A stretch of 64,000 bases of DNA from Lentinula raphanica (taxonomy: Eukaryota > Basidiomycota > Agaricomycetes > Agaricales > Omphalotaceae), in NCBI GenBank assembly GCA_027919835.1, contig JANVFP010000032.1, positions 310,001 to 374,000 of the forward strand, written 5' to 3'. The position numbers and the translations under genes are program-made. Positions 51,098 through 63,100 of this stretch are shown here, in pieces. Under the pieces are notes generated by a model, which made no database searches, had not been told where the DNA came from, and worked only from the letters and a program-made list of their open reading frames with translations. Numbering within the stretch: position 1 is the stretch's first letter; each line of letters opens with the position of its first letter.

Positions 51098-52307
51098 CTA
51101 CTTCTTTTTCAACTTGGCCTCAAGGGCCGCCTCTGTTAACAATCCCTCACTCAGAACCTGAGCATTGATCTCTTGCTCAGCCTTGAAGAACTCTTCCGAA
51201 GTACGCGCCTTGGCTTTCGCAGCATTGACGCGGGCACGATAAGCGTGGTATTGGTGGTCCGTACCAAAGATCGAGTCCCACCACCTGAAGGAGGTAGCGT
51301 AGTTGTCTGTGAAGGCCATATGGTGGAAATCATGATGGTCTGCGCCGGCCCAGAATGGAAGGAAGTGTTTGAGGGACCAAGGGAAGTCTGAAGCACGTTC
51401 AGAAATCAGTCAAGAAGCCCAAGAAAAAGCAATAAACTTCTCACCATATCCAGAATGGGAGTCAATCGCTTGGAAGAGCTTGATGATCACCCACAAGAAG
51501 AATGATACGAAATGAACTTCGGTGAACAAGCAGAGGATAAGGGAGCCGGCGAGAGTGCCCATGCCGAGAATGAACACTTCAGCAGGATGGGCGTACTCTG
51601 CAGCCAAACCGAAAGGCGCGGAATATTTGTGGTGAAGTTTGTGAATATGTTTGTAGAGATGGGGCTCGTGCAGGGCGCGGTGAGCTGCGTGAAAAGATGA
51701 TTCATACTTTAGCTAGAGAGAGAAGGCAGCGCGGAGGTACCAACCAGTCCAGTGGAATAGATCTTCGAAAAACATGAAGAATGCTATTTGCCAAGCCATG
51801 GTAGAGTAAGAAGGGAAGGGCACTTGGTATGTTTTCATGCCAACGACTTCAGCCATCGGATGGAACAGCCAGATCTTTTGTACGGTGTGAGTGATGATTC
51901 GCTCGCTCAAATTGTATGCAAAACTTATCGTACCGTTGGCAACTCAACGGTCATATGTGCCCATAAGACCTGTTTGATACATTCCCATTGCTCTTCTGGA
52001 CTGGGTATTTTGTTTGGCTGAAGTTTCCACCGTCTGAAGTATGGAATAGCATCTATGATCATCCAAGGTATTGACCGACCAAAGTATACTATCTGCAAGG
52101 AAAAAGCTGAGCAAGGGAACTTCCTAGAGGCAGCAGAACGTGTAAACATACCTCATGCATCAGGAAAGATATCATCCCTGTCGCGATTACTGGATTTCCC
52201 CACCAGACATACCAGGCCACCCAGTTCTGCTCAGCCCAATTCAAGGAGGATAGGTCGGTCCCTGGATAAAGCGCGTCGAAAGCAGTAAGGGTTGTATTGG
52301 AGACCAT
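51098..52307 (-). CDS. ERG25: C-4 methylsterol monooxygenase ERG25
   Basis: ER membrane di-iron oxidase that removes the C-4 methyl groups of ergosterol precursors, acting with ERG26, ERG27 and ERG28. The start at 52307 gives [20 protein letters not shown], then [21 protein letters not shown] as the first membrane span. Iron-ligand histidine boxes are all present: HRALH (in [19 protein letters not shown]), HKLHH and, near the C-terminus, [18 protein letters not shown]. The Lys-rich end ([11 protein letters not shown]) resembles the ER-retrieval signal of the family. Several short introns interrupt it. Length of about 330 residues is normal. A degenerate copy of its 3' end lies next to it. Confidence 0.95.
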
Positions 52308-52891
52308 GGTGGAAGAGTTTGATTTCTGAAGCTCGAGTGCCGGCTTAAATAGCTATGTAAAGGCACGTCGTGCGATGAGAGCAAACCGTACGATTCTGCA
52401 TTTTTCCACTGAGTGAATTGCCAAAAGATTCTGGACAAGCCGAGGTCCACAAGGTTTGCTATAGAAATTTGTCATGTACGACAGATCACTCACGATGGTC
52501 ACTCTCCTTCATCAGTCATTCTATCTCGTTCGAATACGCCAGAGCTCAGCAGCATACATTGAAGACAAACCTGGGCGAATGTTTTGTGAGTGGATAGAAG
52601 AACCGGATTCGGATTTTACAACTCCGCTGACATATCCGAATCATGCCTTCCGACTCAACTTCGAATCATCCATCATCATCGAAAGTTCGTTGGACCTCTC
52701 AATGATAACGGTTGACGTTGAACAATCAATGCGGACCCGTGTTTATTGAACAGTATTGCGAAGGTATGGCACTGGTGGCAACTACTCCAAAAATCACTAT
52801 ATACATTTTGGCATAAATCACCACTATAAAGCCACCATGCATATATCGTTGATTCACATCCACTCTTCTTATCTCTCTCTCTACTCGACGA
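52308..52891. promoter_or_regulatory. Divergent promoter region between ERG25 and the FAD monooxygenase
   Basis: Both flanking genes start from this 584-bp stretch. It holds no supported gene. A run of AT-rich sequence with TATA-like words lies at 52795-52805. A plus-strand frame at 52474-52749 has no protein-like features. Confidence 0.4.
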
Positions 52892-54441
52892 ATGACTTCC
52901 GCTGAGAAATCCGCTACCAAGGTCATCATCGTTGGCTGTGGCGTAGCAGGTCCCGTTCTTGCATGGTTTCTCAAATCCAAAGGCTATCAGCCTGTGGTAT
53001 ATGAACGAATCGCTAGGGATTCCGATGGTGGACTCAGTTTGATGTTAGTACTTCTCCTTTTAGTATGATGCATTATGAAGTGACGACAATCGATGCAGGC
53101 TCCAAGCCAATGGCATTCGAGTGCTCGCCCTTATACCAGGTCTATTGGAAGAGCTTCCTGGCGTAGTCGAGGATAACATGGCATTCTATTCCACTGTACC
53201 TGGCCACGAAGAAATGCTCGGAGAATATACCTTCGAGTCTTCATTGAAAACAGCTTCCGTCCCTCTCAAGGATCTACTGATCAACAGTCTTGGGATGGGA
53301 ATCCGACGACATGATTTCCTACATCTCCTCGCAGAGACTGCCATCAAAGCAGGTGTGGAGATTCACTATGAACGCAAGGTTGTTGATGTGCAACAATCTG
53401 CCAACTCTGCTGAGGTAGAGTTCGAGGATGGGACCACTGATACTGCCAGTTTTGTCGTCGGTTGCGATGGCATACACAGTAACACGCGTATCAGCCTTTT
53501 TGGTAAAGAGAAGGCTTCGTACACTGGTCTTACGCAAGTAAGGGTTCAAAAAGTACTGCTCTTTCCTCGTGTTCATTCTCGACTTTTGTAGTTGGGTGGA
53601 TTCAGCCCTTCGCCAAAATCCTGGAAACATAAGAACACCATGGCCAATTTCTTCGGAGAAGAAAGCCATATGATAAGCTATCAAGTTGGTCCCGATTTGA
53701 ATTCTTGGGCGTAAGCATAATCATATCTCATACTTGTCAATCAATTGTTGAACGGGATGCTGATACCAGGATCACCCGCCGAGAAACAGAGCACAAAGAG
53801 ACTTGGCGTGCTGTGGATGATTCTATGCTACAAGAGTTGAAGCAAGATCCTGTGGCCGAATGGGGCCACGGTGCCGGTGAACTGGTACAAACAGCATACA
53901 AGATGACCAAGGTAGGAGAACAACTTGCATCGTTACCGAATTCTGACTCGTTTTGGCTTGCAAAGTATGGTTTATACGATCGACCAGAGTTGAAGACCTG
54001 GTTCAAAGGAAGAGTAGTGCTCCTTGGAGATGCAGCGCATCCGACAAGTCCGGTATGTACTAAGCTTACCTGTGTGAACAATGCACTCATGGTGCCGAAA
54101 TCCTAAAGCACTTGGGACAAGGTGCCAATCAAGCCTTCGAAGACGTATACCATCTCGTCCGAGTTCTCATCAAATATAATCCCTCCGCGGGTGATCCATC
54201 CACTGAAACACTCAAGAACGCATTCGAGGAATACGAGAACATACGTATCACTCGTACATCTGCGCTCGTCAAGCAAGCACGTCAGACTGGTGATGAGTTG
54301 CGGGTTGTTTCTGGGCTGGAGGCTTGTCTCGCTAGGAATGAGGGTGTAAGAGCGGCTTGGGCTGATCCAGAGAATGGACCAGGCCTACGAGGACTCGCAA
54401 AGGCCCGAACTGGTCCTTTTGAAGGGGAAAGTGAAATCTGA
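52892..54441 (+). CDS. FAD-dependent monooxygenase (salicylate-hydroxylase-like)
   Basis: Flavoprotein aromatic hydroxylase of the PHBH/UbiH class; the substrate is unknown. The ATG at 52892 gives MTSAEKSATKVIIVGCGVAG, whose GxGxxG-like GCGVAGP binds the FAD ADP moiety, ending with VVYERIARD (strand 2 acid). The second motif, FVVGCDGIHSNTR, corresponds to the DG motif, and [31 protein letters not shown] is the GD motif that binds the flavin ribose. Introns are placed at about 53043-53098, 53540-53590, 53710-53770 and 54052-54106. The C-terminus is short (KARTGPFEGESEI). Such genes often degrade phenolics or sit in secondary-metabolism clusters; no cluster is seen here. Confidence 0.88.
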
Positions 54442-55198
54442 TCCTATACGTGACTCACGTTGAAAGATGTTCTCTTGAATGCAGAAATTGATATGTTGCG
54501 TGAATCGTCGTGCAACAACTCTGACATTTTCGCGGTGACGAACTCCCTTCTGGATATGGGCTCGTTCCTGTGGAGGGGTGACTCGGATACTAGGCTCATG
54601 ATCATCATGGGTGTTGCGTTTCCTTCGATCCTCATCATTTCTCGAAGAAAGCACAAGCAAGTTGGATAACATCAACATGGGGATATTTTGTATCCCAGCA
54701 AGGCTATGTTATCATGGCAAGCCGCAAACCAGTGCGGGTACCCGTGAAGATCTGACAAATATACTCATCAAAGTCACTTGTTCGTGTAACGCGAAAACGC
54801 TCGAAAACGCGCGGCTTTCTGGTAGGTAATGAATCTGAAGCTCAGCTTCAGCAACCATGAAAGTCTGCCAGAGACCAGAAAACTCATGTCGGAAAGAATG
54901 GTTGAATTATTGGCTGTAGACGATGTCGCACAGTAATCGTTCCGTCGGTTCATTCTACTGCCAAGTATGCGCTATATACACAGAGGCAAATAATTTCGGA
55001 CCCAGTTTCAACTTCTTTCAAGGCAAACCATATCCTCCGCCTACGGCACGTACTACTTTGCTGGCAAAGCTGTACTCAAAATCTTCTTCACGCAGCAATT
55101 CCTCAACAATAACCCTCGACGTTCGCCCAGTGACTGTCTTTGTCAGTGCCAGAAATCATCTTCTGCATTCATCCGCTTCATCAATCTATTCTTCAACG
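54442..55198. other. Intergenic region, no supported gene
   Basis: Only short frames with no family signal. The right part should be the promoter of the interrupted secreted-type gene. Confidence 0.4.
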
Positions 55199-56399
55199 AT
55201 GCATTATATTGTGGCCATGGCCTATATTCTGTTTCACTGCGGGGATTGGCCCGTTTACTTGGTGGTGAAAGGCTGATTAAATGAGGTGGTTAAGTACAAA
55301 AACATGGCAGCGGTCATGGTATATAATCGCCTCGAGGTTACATCGATTACATCAAAGGGTATTTCAGAATTTCCGCGCCCCCACCCAGGTCCACCATACC
55401 TGCTGCGAGGAAATTCTGAAAATCTATAGGAAAAATGTGGTCATTATTTTTGGTGATCTTTGTACTTAACCGCTCGATACCCGCAGCAAGGAAAACGGCT
55501 CATCCCCGCAGTGTTTGGTTTCTTTGTTGCCGGTGGTGCTCGTCCTATGGAGCCTGCTCATTCGAAATCAGCCGCTTCCGTCGAGACGCCGCAAGACACA
55601 GATGTTATGATGGTAGGCGTTGATACACGAAGACAGATCTTTTCTTGCTAACCAACTCCTGGTTCGTGAACAGTCTGATATTCCCAGCAAAACATCTTCC
55701 TCCCGGGACAGCCATGAAGCTAATAAAGTTACAGTATGTGTTCCTTCGGGAATCGAAACCGTCGCTCATCTTTTTGAATTTAAGACCATCTTCACCCAGT
55801 ATGATACGTTTGTGGTAGATGGTGATCTCAAAGGAGTACACCCGGCGGACACTAATCAGTATGTGGACATCAAGGTCGACATCTGGTTCAATCTTGAGTG
55901 GGAAGAGCTGGGCAGTGACGCTGAACATTACCTCTCGGGTACTGCATATCAGAAAAGCGCCTCTTTGCTCATAATCAAGTCGTCGCGCATTGCCCGTGAA
56001 CCTTACAGGATCGAATTCATCAACAAATATCCCAAGGTGTGGGCCTCAGCTGTGAAAAAGAGTGGTTTCGATTTCAGCGTCACCTTGTACAATTCCAAGG
56101 GTGAAATCTCAGTGGCATATTCAGGTGTCGTGGATCCATGTCCTGAAGGCACTTGCGAAAGCCCTTCTGGCCACCTCAAAATGGAGACGTCTCCGGCGCC
56201 GAAATCGATGGAAAGTACAGGCTATAAGGGACAAGTGTTGATCGGAGGACCGGAAGGGTTGAAGGAATGCAGGAAATATATGGAGGCTGCGTTGAGATCG
56301 CCACATATCTATTTCGAAAAGTCACCCCAAGAACTAGAGGAAGACAGAGTATGGATTATCCCCGACAACGGTTTCACGAAATACTCACAACATCATTGA
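55199..56399 (+). pseudogene. Putative secreted-protein gene with its signal peptide split by a CACTG-type MITE
   Basis: The family is unknown to me. The ATG at 55199 reads MHYIVAMAYILF and then enters the 279-bp element. After the element the same frame resumes as GFFVAGGARPMEPAHSKSAA; joined, this is a clear signal peptide with cleavage after GGA. An intron follows (55612-55671, GTAGGC...GAACAG), then a 240-residue exon, SDIPSKTSSSRDSHEANKVT to GFTKYSQHH, with few cysteines and a rather acidic charge. With the element in place, the natural frame ends at a stop within it (FHCGDWPVYLVVKG-stop). Translation could still begin at the downstream ATG near 55549 and give a non-secreted product, so the gene may not be wholly dead. 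Confidence 0.65.
55235..55513. mobile_element. CACTG-terminated MITE, copy 2 (279 bp, 3-bp TSD TTT)
   Basis: Left end CACTGCGGGGATTGGCCCGT, right end ACGGCTCATCCCCGCAGTG (complement of CACTGCGGGGATGAGCCGT). TTT is repeated on both sides (55232-55234 and 55514-55516). An inner pair (GGTTAAGTACAAA and its near complement at 55460-55473) extends the hairpin. It shares its terminal 18 bases or so with copy 1 at 48724-49280, but the interiors differ, as expected for a MITE family mobilised by one transposase. Confidence 0.8.
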
Positions 56400-56855
56400 T
56401 TCTCTAGCTCCTCAAAGTCAAGACATTGAATGATATGGCGATAGACATGGGGGGTATAGATCTAAACCGAGAGAGAGCAGGTATACCACGCAAGAAGAAC
56501 AGAATAGAAGGAGGCAGAATCACGAAACTTTCGGCGGAAGACGGTTGGAAAGGAAGGAGAGGCAGTCGGACAACACAGGCAAAAAGCGTCTCAAAGAAGT
56601 TCACGAGGAGTGATAGAGGAATTTAATGCTTTGAATCAATCTATGAGTACTGTTGGCTCACTCGTACTAAGTACTACTGGTCGAGATTTGAGGAGGAACG
56701 ACTTAGACAGTAGACTCATATGGTCGGCTAACATTTCGGCTTGTATCGGCTAACATTTTGGCCTGCATCGGCTCGCTATCGGCTTATTACTCGGCAGTGA
56801 TACCAAGGCGAGTCGCGAAATTCACAGTACTTTAGTCACGGTAGCATGTACTAGC
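56400..56855. promoter_or_regulatory. Intergenic region and promoter of MGM1
   Basis: About 455 bases with no supported gene. Around 56725-56790 the words TCGGCTAACATTT and TCGGCT recur three to four times in a row, a short degenerate direct repeat upstream of the MGM1 ATG. Confidence 0.4.
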
Positions 56856-59800
56856 ATGTACGCTACAATCCGTCGCCACTTTTCTTCAACTCTCTTCAAT
56901 CGCAAAGTCGTAACTTATGGGCTTGAAGCCTCCAAGGCATACTCGACAATGAAGAGCATTCCTCTCAAGCGTCGCATTCCTGAAGCACGAACTTCTGGCA
57001 CTTTCCTTGCCGCAGGCTCGTTGAGACCCAATCGTTCAATTCCAAGGTTGACTATGCGCAGGATTCACGCCAGAGCATTGTCCTATTCTTCTATTCCTAG
57101 ATTTGTTGCGAGGGCTTTCCGAGTGCCAATTGCTGGCGCCGCTGTTGGAGCTGGTGGTTTGGGATATGCAGAGTACAAGTTTGAAGGTCCGTTCTTATTT
57201 ATTTTCATCATCATCCTCCCACCAATAGCATATTCTATTGGATCACAGAATTTCGAAAGGAAACACAGTCTTGGATGAATGCCGTACAGGATAGCGCCGT
57301 CGATCTCTTTGACTCTGCTACAGACACCGTGAAGAAGGCCAGGACGCGCGTTTCCAATATCCAACTTCCAGAGTTCAAGAGTCCCCAGTTTTTGAAGGAA
57401 CTGTTCTCTTCGGGATCTAATCAGGAGAATAGCACCGGACAAGATGGAAGCCAAAGCGGAGGAGACAATTCTAGCTCTAAGCAACGACCGCCTTCCGACA
57501 ATGCTGCCATCGCTGCCTTGGTCGCTGCAACTATGTCCTCTCCTCAGGATTCCAGGACTGAGAATCAGAATGGATTCGATACACAGCAGAATGGCTTGAT
57601 GAACCTGACGAAGAAGTTGATTGAGATCCGGAGCATGTTGCTGAGTATCGACCAGAATGATGCTTTGAAGCTGCCCAGTATTGTGGTCATCGGAAGTCAG
57701 AGTTCTGGGAAGAGCTCTGTGTTAGAAGCTATTGTAGGGCATGAATTTCTTCCCAAGTATGTCTCCCACATGTTTGCGAAATATAAATAAATCACTAAGT
57801 CTACCTTCTGCACTTCAGAGGCAATAATATGGTTACCCGTCGTCCCATCGAACTTACTCTCGTTCACACTCCTACCCCTCCCGGTGAAAAGCCTACTGAG
57901 TACGGAGAATTCCCTGGTCTGGGACTGGGCAAAATCCATTCTTTTTCCGACATTCAACGTACATTGACCGACATGAACCTCGCCGTCCCAGCTTCAGAAG
58001 CTGTGTCAAACGATCCCATAGACCTCCGCATCTATTCCCCCTTTGTCCCAGACCTCACCCTCATCGATTTGCCTGGCTACGTTCAGATTGCTTCCTTAGA
58101 CCAGCCTGAAAGCCTGAAAGAAAAGATTGCCTCACTTTGCGACAAATACATTCGCGAGCCAAACATCATATTGGCAGTCTGTGCAGCTGATGTCGATCTT
58201 GCCAATAGCCCGGCACTAAGGGCTAGTCGGAAAGTTGACCCACTGGGTTTGAGGACGATAGGTGTCGTTACGAAGATGGATCTTGTTCCTCCTGAACAGG
58301 GTGCTTCTATCTTGGCAGGTAACCGATATCCGTTACATCTAGGCTACGTGGGTGTTGTAGCCAAGGCATCTGGGAAAAGCAAGTCTGAACGTACGTCTGA
58401 CGTGGTCAAGCGAAAGGAGGAGGATTTCTTTGGCGCACATAAAAATATCTTTGGCTCGGGCTCTCTTATGGTCGGCACCGACACTCTACGAAAGAGATTG
58501 ATGGAAGTTCTGGAGTCGTCCATGGCTTCGTCTCTACACGGGATCACAAACGCCGTTCAACTGGAATTGGAGGAGGCCACCTATCAGTTCAAGGTCCAAT
58601 ACAATGATCGGAGGATCACAGCAGAGTCATATGTGGCTGAGACGATGGACACGTTGAAAGCACGTTTTCAGGCTGCCAAAACAGAGTTTCGAAAACCAAT
58701 CATCCGCGAGAAGCTCAAGATGATGTTGGATGACAAGGTCATGGATGTCTTGGAACAACTGTACTGGCTTGATAAACGGGCTAAAGAGTTGGGTGATTTG
58801 GCCATCGACTCGCGGGTTAAAGGTCCGGAAGATCTGGATTCTTACTGGAGACACAAGTTGGATGCAGCTAGCAGCCTTTTGACCAAGTCCGGAGTTGGCA
58901 GAGATTCAACCTTACTAGTCGCTGATGGTTTACGAGCAATGATCGACTCCATAGCATCTGGTGAACCTTTCACCTATCATTCCCGAGCCGCAGAGCGATT
59001 GATTTCCTTCTCGCATGATATCCTGCGAGATAGGATCGGTGTTGCGGCTGATCAAGTAGAGAATTGCATAAAACCGTACAAGTACGAGGTTGAAGTAGAA
59101 GGAAGGGAGTGGGAGCTTGGACGAGAGCGAGCAATAGGCTTATTCGAGAAAGAGGTAACTATGTGCGAAAAGAAACTCAAAGATATCAGACAGAAAGTAG
59201 GAGGAAGTCGGCGACTAGGAGCTTTGGTCGGTTATGTGCGAAATCTGGAAGAGCAGGAGAGGGAAAGAAAGGAGAGGAAATTCAAGGCTATCTCTGATGA
59301 CGATGCTGGAGAAGAAGAACCTCCAGTAGAGTCTTACCGATATCCTGCTGCTCAGATTTTAGACGGTGAGCCTCGATCGTTCTTCTGTCCAGCATTAGTC
59401 TGTTTATTGATTCTATTGATTGTTCATGCGTTTAGCTAAGCATGCGATGCTTTACACCGATCGTATCACAATACTCAAGCTTCGTATGAATGCATTGAAG
59501 TCCAAGCGATGTAAAACAGGTCCTGAGAACGACGTGTTTTGCCCAGAAGCTTTCTTGAATGTTGTGGCGGACAAGTTGGCGTACACTTCAACTATGTTCC
59601 TTAATATCGAGTTGCTCGACCAGTTCTTTTACGAGGTTCGTTCATTTCCTGAATATGGGATCCGTTCTCACTCCAGTTTCTAGTTCCCTCGCGAGATCGA
59701 TTCTAGACTATTGTATGACCTCGATAGAAAAGAAATAGTTGAGTTTGCCAGAGAAAACCCAATTGTACGGCGGCACCTTGACTTGCAAGACAGGAAAGAC

Positions 59801-59962
59801 AAGTTGGAAGAGGTCGGTGTTATTTTCGATAGCCTCCGATAGCCATTTCTAACTCACATTTGATTGCAGGTCATGAAGCAGCTCAATAGTTTGTCAACAT
59901 TGCGCGCTGATCCGCAACCCAAACCACGTCGGAATCGTGGACTGTTTGGAGGCGTTTTCTAA
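56856..59962 (+). CDS. MGM1: Mitochondrial dynamin-like GTPase MGM1 (OPA1)
   Basis: Inner-membrane fusion GTPase; the ATG at 56856 gives a presequence ([20 protein letters not shown]), then many Arg/Ser residues up to a short hydrophobic span ([18 protein letters not shown]) that acts as the transmembrane anchor, cleaved by rhomboid in the short form. The G1 motif is [20 protein letters not shown]3 is [11 protein letters not shown] (DLPG), G4 is VVTKMDLV. The switch-I region [11 protein letters not shown] is present after an intron. The middle and GED regions are long and helical, with the lipid-binding paddle in between. The last exons run [20 protein letters not shown] ... [10 protein letters not shown]. 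Five introns are needed. Length near 960 residues agrees with fungal orthologs. Confidence 0.94.
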
Positions 59963-60167
59963 AGTTACAAGTACTGTGTATTCTCCATTCTTGGTTTCGC
60001 TTTCTATACCCCACTCATGTCATAACCTGTAATTTCGGTTCAAATTACATATAGCGTTCTAATCTATGCAAGCATATAAGTACATGATAATAATACAAGT
60101 GTCTGGTTATAATACAACGGTATGATGAAAGAGCAGAAAGTATATTAGAAGACACATCACATAACCT

Positions 60168-63100
60168 TCATGAAAGATCGAGACTGATGCCTCGTATTCG
60201 ATTCACTACTGCCTCGGGATATTTCCTGTAGAGAACATGAATGAACTGAGAATGAAATCGAAGTTTAGAACCAGACATACCGGGATTCTAATCTCTGAAT
60301 CAGAGCATTTGCACGATCTCGAGTACCGGACCCAAGTTCAGCCCGTACCATAGCTTCCCAGGTCGAAGGCTGCATTTGTATATATCATCAGCAAACAGAC
60401 TACGAAGGAAAGGATTAGGGTACCTCTCGGTATACAGGCTCCGTGGGGTCAACAGAAAGTGATTTCGAGGCTTCATGAGGGGCGTGATTATACATTGCAG
60501 CGATGCCTTCTGGGGGATCCACCAGACTTTCAAACAAGTCTCTTGCACGTTCAATGTCACCAATTGCAGCGTATCCTTTAATCATCACATTGACGATATA
60601 GGCCGTCATATGAACGCCTGCACTGTGCATCTGGGAGATAAATCCGGGCATAAGATCCATTCGTCGATGAGCAACACAGACGTTGGCGATGGCTTCGAAT
60701 ACGAGCGCGTCGACGACGGGTTTGCGAGGATGAGTGAAGACAGAGTTGTATACAGCAAGGGCTTTGTCCAGGTCCTTGGCTACGCAACCGTATGCGTTTA
60801 TCAACGTAGCGAAATGAGTGCCTAGGAGTGTTATACGAGCGTTGTTGACGAGCTCTTGGAATACTGCCTCCATTTGAGGTATATCGAGAGGCTCAAGTGC
60901 ATAAGCTTCCATGAGTAGCTGCGAATGGTTTGAATCAGCGAGTACGAAATCATCTTCTAATCAAATACTGACCTTATATGTATACGATGTTGGTTGAACG
61001 CCGTATTTCGACATTTCGTGGTAGAAAAATAGAGCCCTGTCTCGATTGGGCTTTGTTGTAGTGTAAAGTTGCATCATAGTGTTGAAAGGTGGTATCCGTG
61101 GCTTGAAATTGGGAATCTGAACCATCTCCTCGTAGAGCGCCTCTGCTGAAACAGCATCACCCACCCTCGCACAAGCTCCAATGACAGCTCCGTATGTGAT
61201 AGAGGAAGGATATATACCAGACGCCTTCATGCTCGTGAATAATTCCAAGGCAGCATCTGCCTTGCGAGCCTTCGAGAGCTTGGATATGATGTTGTTATAG
61301 AGATAGGGATTTGGCATGACTCCGAGTTGCTGAGATTCGCGGAAGAGGGCCATTGCGTTACTTGTGTCGTCGGTCGTGTCTTTGACATTGAGGATCAAGC
61401 CGCCGTAAGCATCGGCAGAAGGAGCACCCCTTGTTCGATGATACGCTGACGATGCACATGCGCTGCGTCTATCTGTCCAGCCTGCGCCATGGCGATCACC
61501 ATGCTATCTTCGACAAGGAACCATGCCTCCGATTGTAACTGCTTGTTATAACCCAAGGTCGATATGATGAATTGCGCCACGTTGTAAATAGCTTGAGCTC
61601 TTTGAATGTCTCTGAGCCGCCCAAAGACTTGAGAGAAGCGCGCAAGCGAGTATGGTGCAGGAACCTTCCCCCTTTTCAAGTTTTGAACGAAAAACTCCCA
61701 GATACGTTCTGGACTAGATAATAGCATCCGATCCGCCTTTCGAGTCACATCTCTGTCAATAATGAGCCGTTCTGGTATTTGGGTGATTCCCAACTCTGAG
61801 AATGAAGCCTGAAGTGTCAAAAGGGGGACGTCATCAGAAGGAATCGATATCTCTGTGTGAGGGGTACCAGGATCCACTTCCGAGATACCGTCAGTAGAGA
61901 CGGAGGGAGCGGTGACGGAAGGCGATGGTGGAGTAGCATTCGCGGGTTCAATCGCATTGAGATGTGTTTTGAACACAGACGTGAAGCCAAACTCTTCTAT
62001 CAAAGCCTTGACCTGATAGACGGACCTGTCAAACATGAGAGCATTGAATACTGTTCTTCTGACATCGTGTTCGTCCAATGAGTAGTTTCTGTTTTGTTTT
62101 TGTTGAACGTCCGCCATAAAAGGCAGCAAACCCGCGAAACCCTCGCGGTCGCCTGGTTCCACCATTTCCAGTTCTGCCGCGGCAAGCCAAAGTGATTTGA
62201 TTTGTGAGCGTCGAAGATCGTCCATAGACAGAGATTGTTCTCGAGCGTAGTAGTACTGTTGCATGAGATGTAGGTGGTAACGGGGATGAATTTGTAGACG
62301 GAATCGACGCATGAGATCGATAAGTGTGAAAGCGTAGTTGAGGGAGACTATGCCACTGGCGTGTTTTCTCCAATCTTGGGCAACTAAGAGTTGAGCAAAC
62401 TTGTTGAAATGAGGGCGTACTGTGGCGGAAGGCTGTTCACTGAAGGTCTTGATAGCCAAATCTGTCGCCTGAATGGGGAGACCCAAGTCGAAATAAGTCT
62501 GCCAGATAGAGCTCACATAGCTCGGAAATGGGACGTCGGAGAGCATGGTCGATTTCGCAACTTCGAGATATTGAGTGCATTCGTTCTTGCTGTCCTCCGA
62601 AAGCGAACTTTCCTTGGCGGCGTTCATAATCGACTGAACAGCGGCGATGTTGGCGCGCGCGACTAACCACCTATCAGTTGTTCTGATTTCGATACCGTCC
62701 TGGGCAGCAAATTCGACAAGTTTGGACCACACGTTGTTCAATTCCGGTAACGCATCCTTTTCCTGCGAAAGAGTCTCCAAGAGGGCTCGATAAGCTATGG
62801 CATCTGGACGGGAGGGTACAGGAGAAGGATCAAAGGAGTGCCCAGGTGAGGAGGGTTGTACGATTAGGGTATTGAACCAGGTCAGTGCACTCTGATAGTC
62901 GCCTGTGATAAATAGTGAGTACAGATTTAGAAATCATCATCAAACAATCGTACCTGAGGCACAAAAGCCAGCTATGATCGTGCTGTATGTGGAGGGGCCG
63001 GGGAAAGGAAGGTCGTTTTCATTAGTCGTAGTCGCAGATTGTCGAGGTTCCAACATTTCTTGCAATAACCCAACCGCCATATCAGGTTTACCACACTTGA

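Noticed and set aside
54385..54678. 97-residue minus-strand frame after the FAD monooxygenase
   Set aside because: Antisense to the gene's end and 3'UTR, with no protein-like composition.
55235..55513. Idea that the CACTG elements act as introns (introner-like)
   Set aside because: The right terminus does end in CCGCAG, a usable acceptor, but in copy 1 an in-frame stop comes before any donor, and in copy 2 the available donors give a shifted frame.
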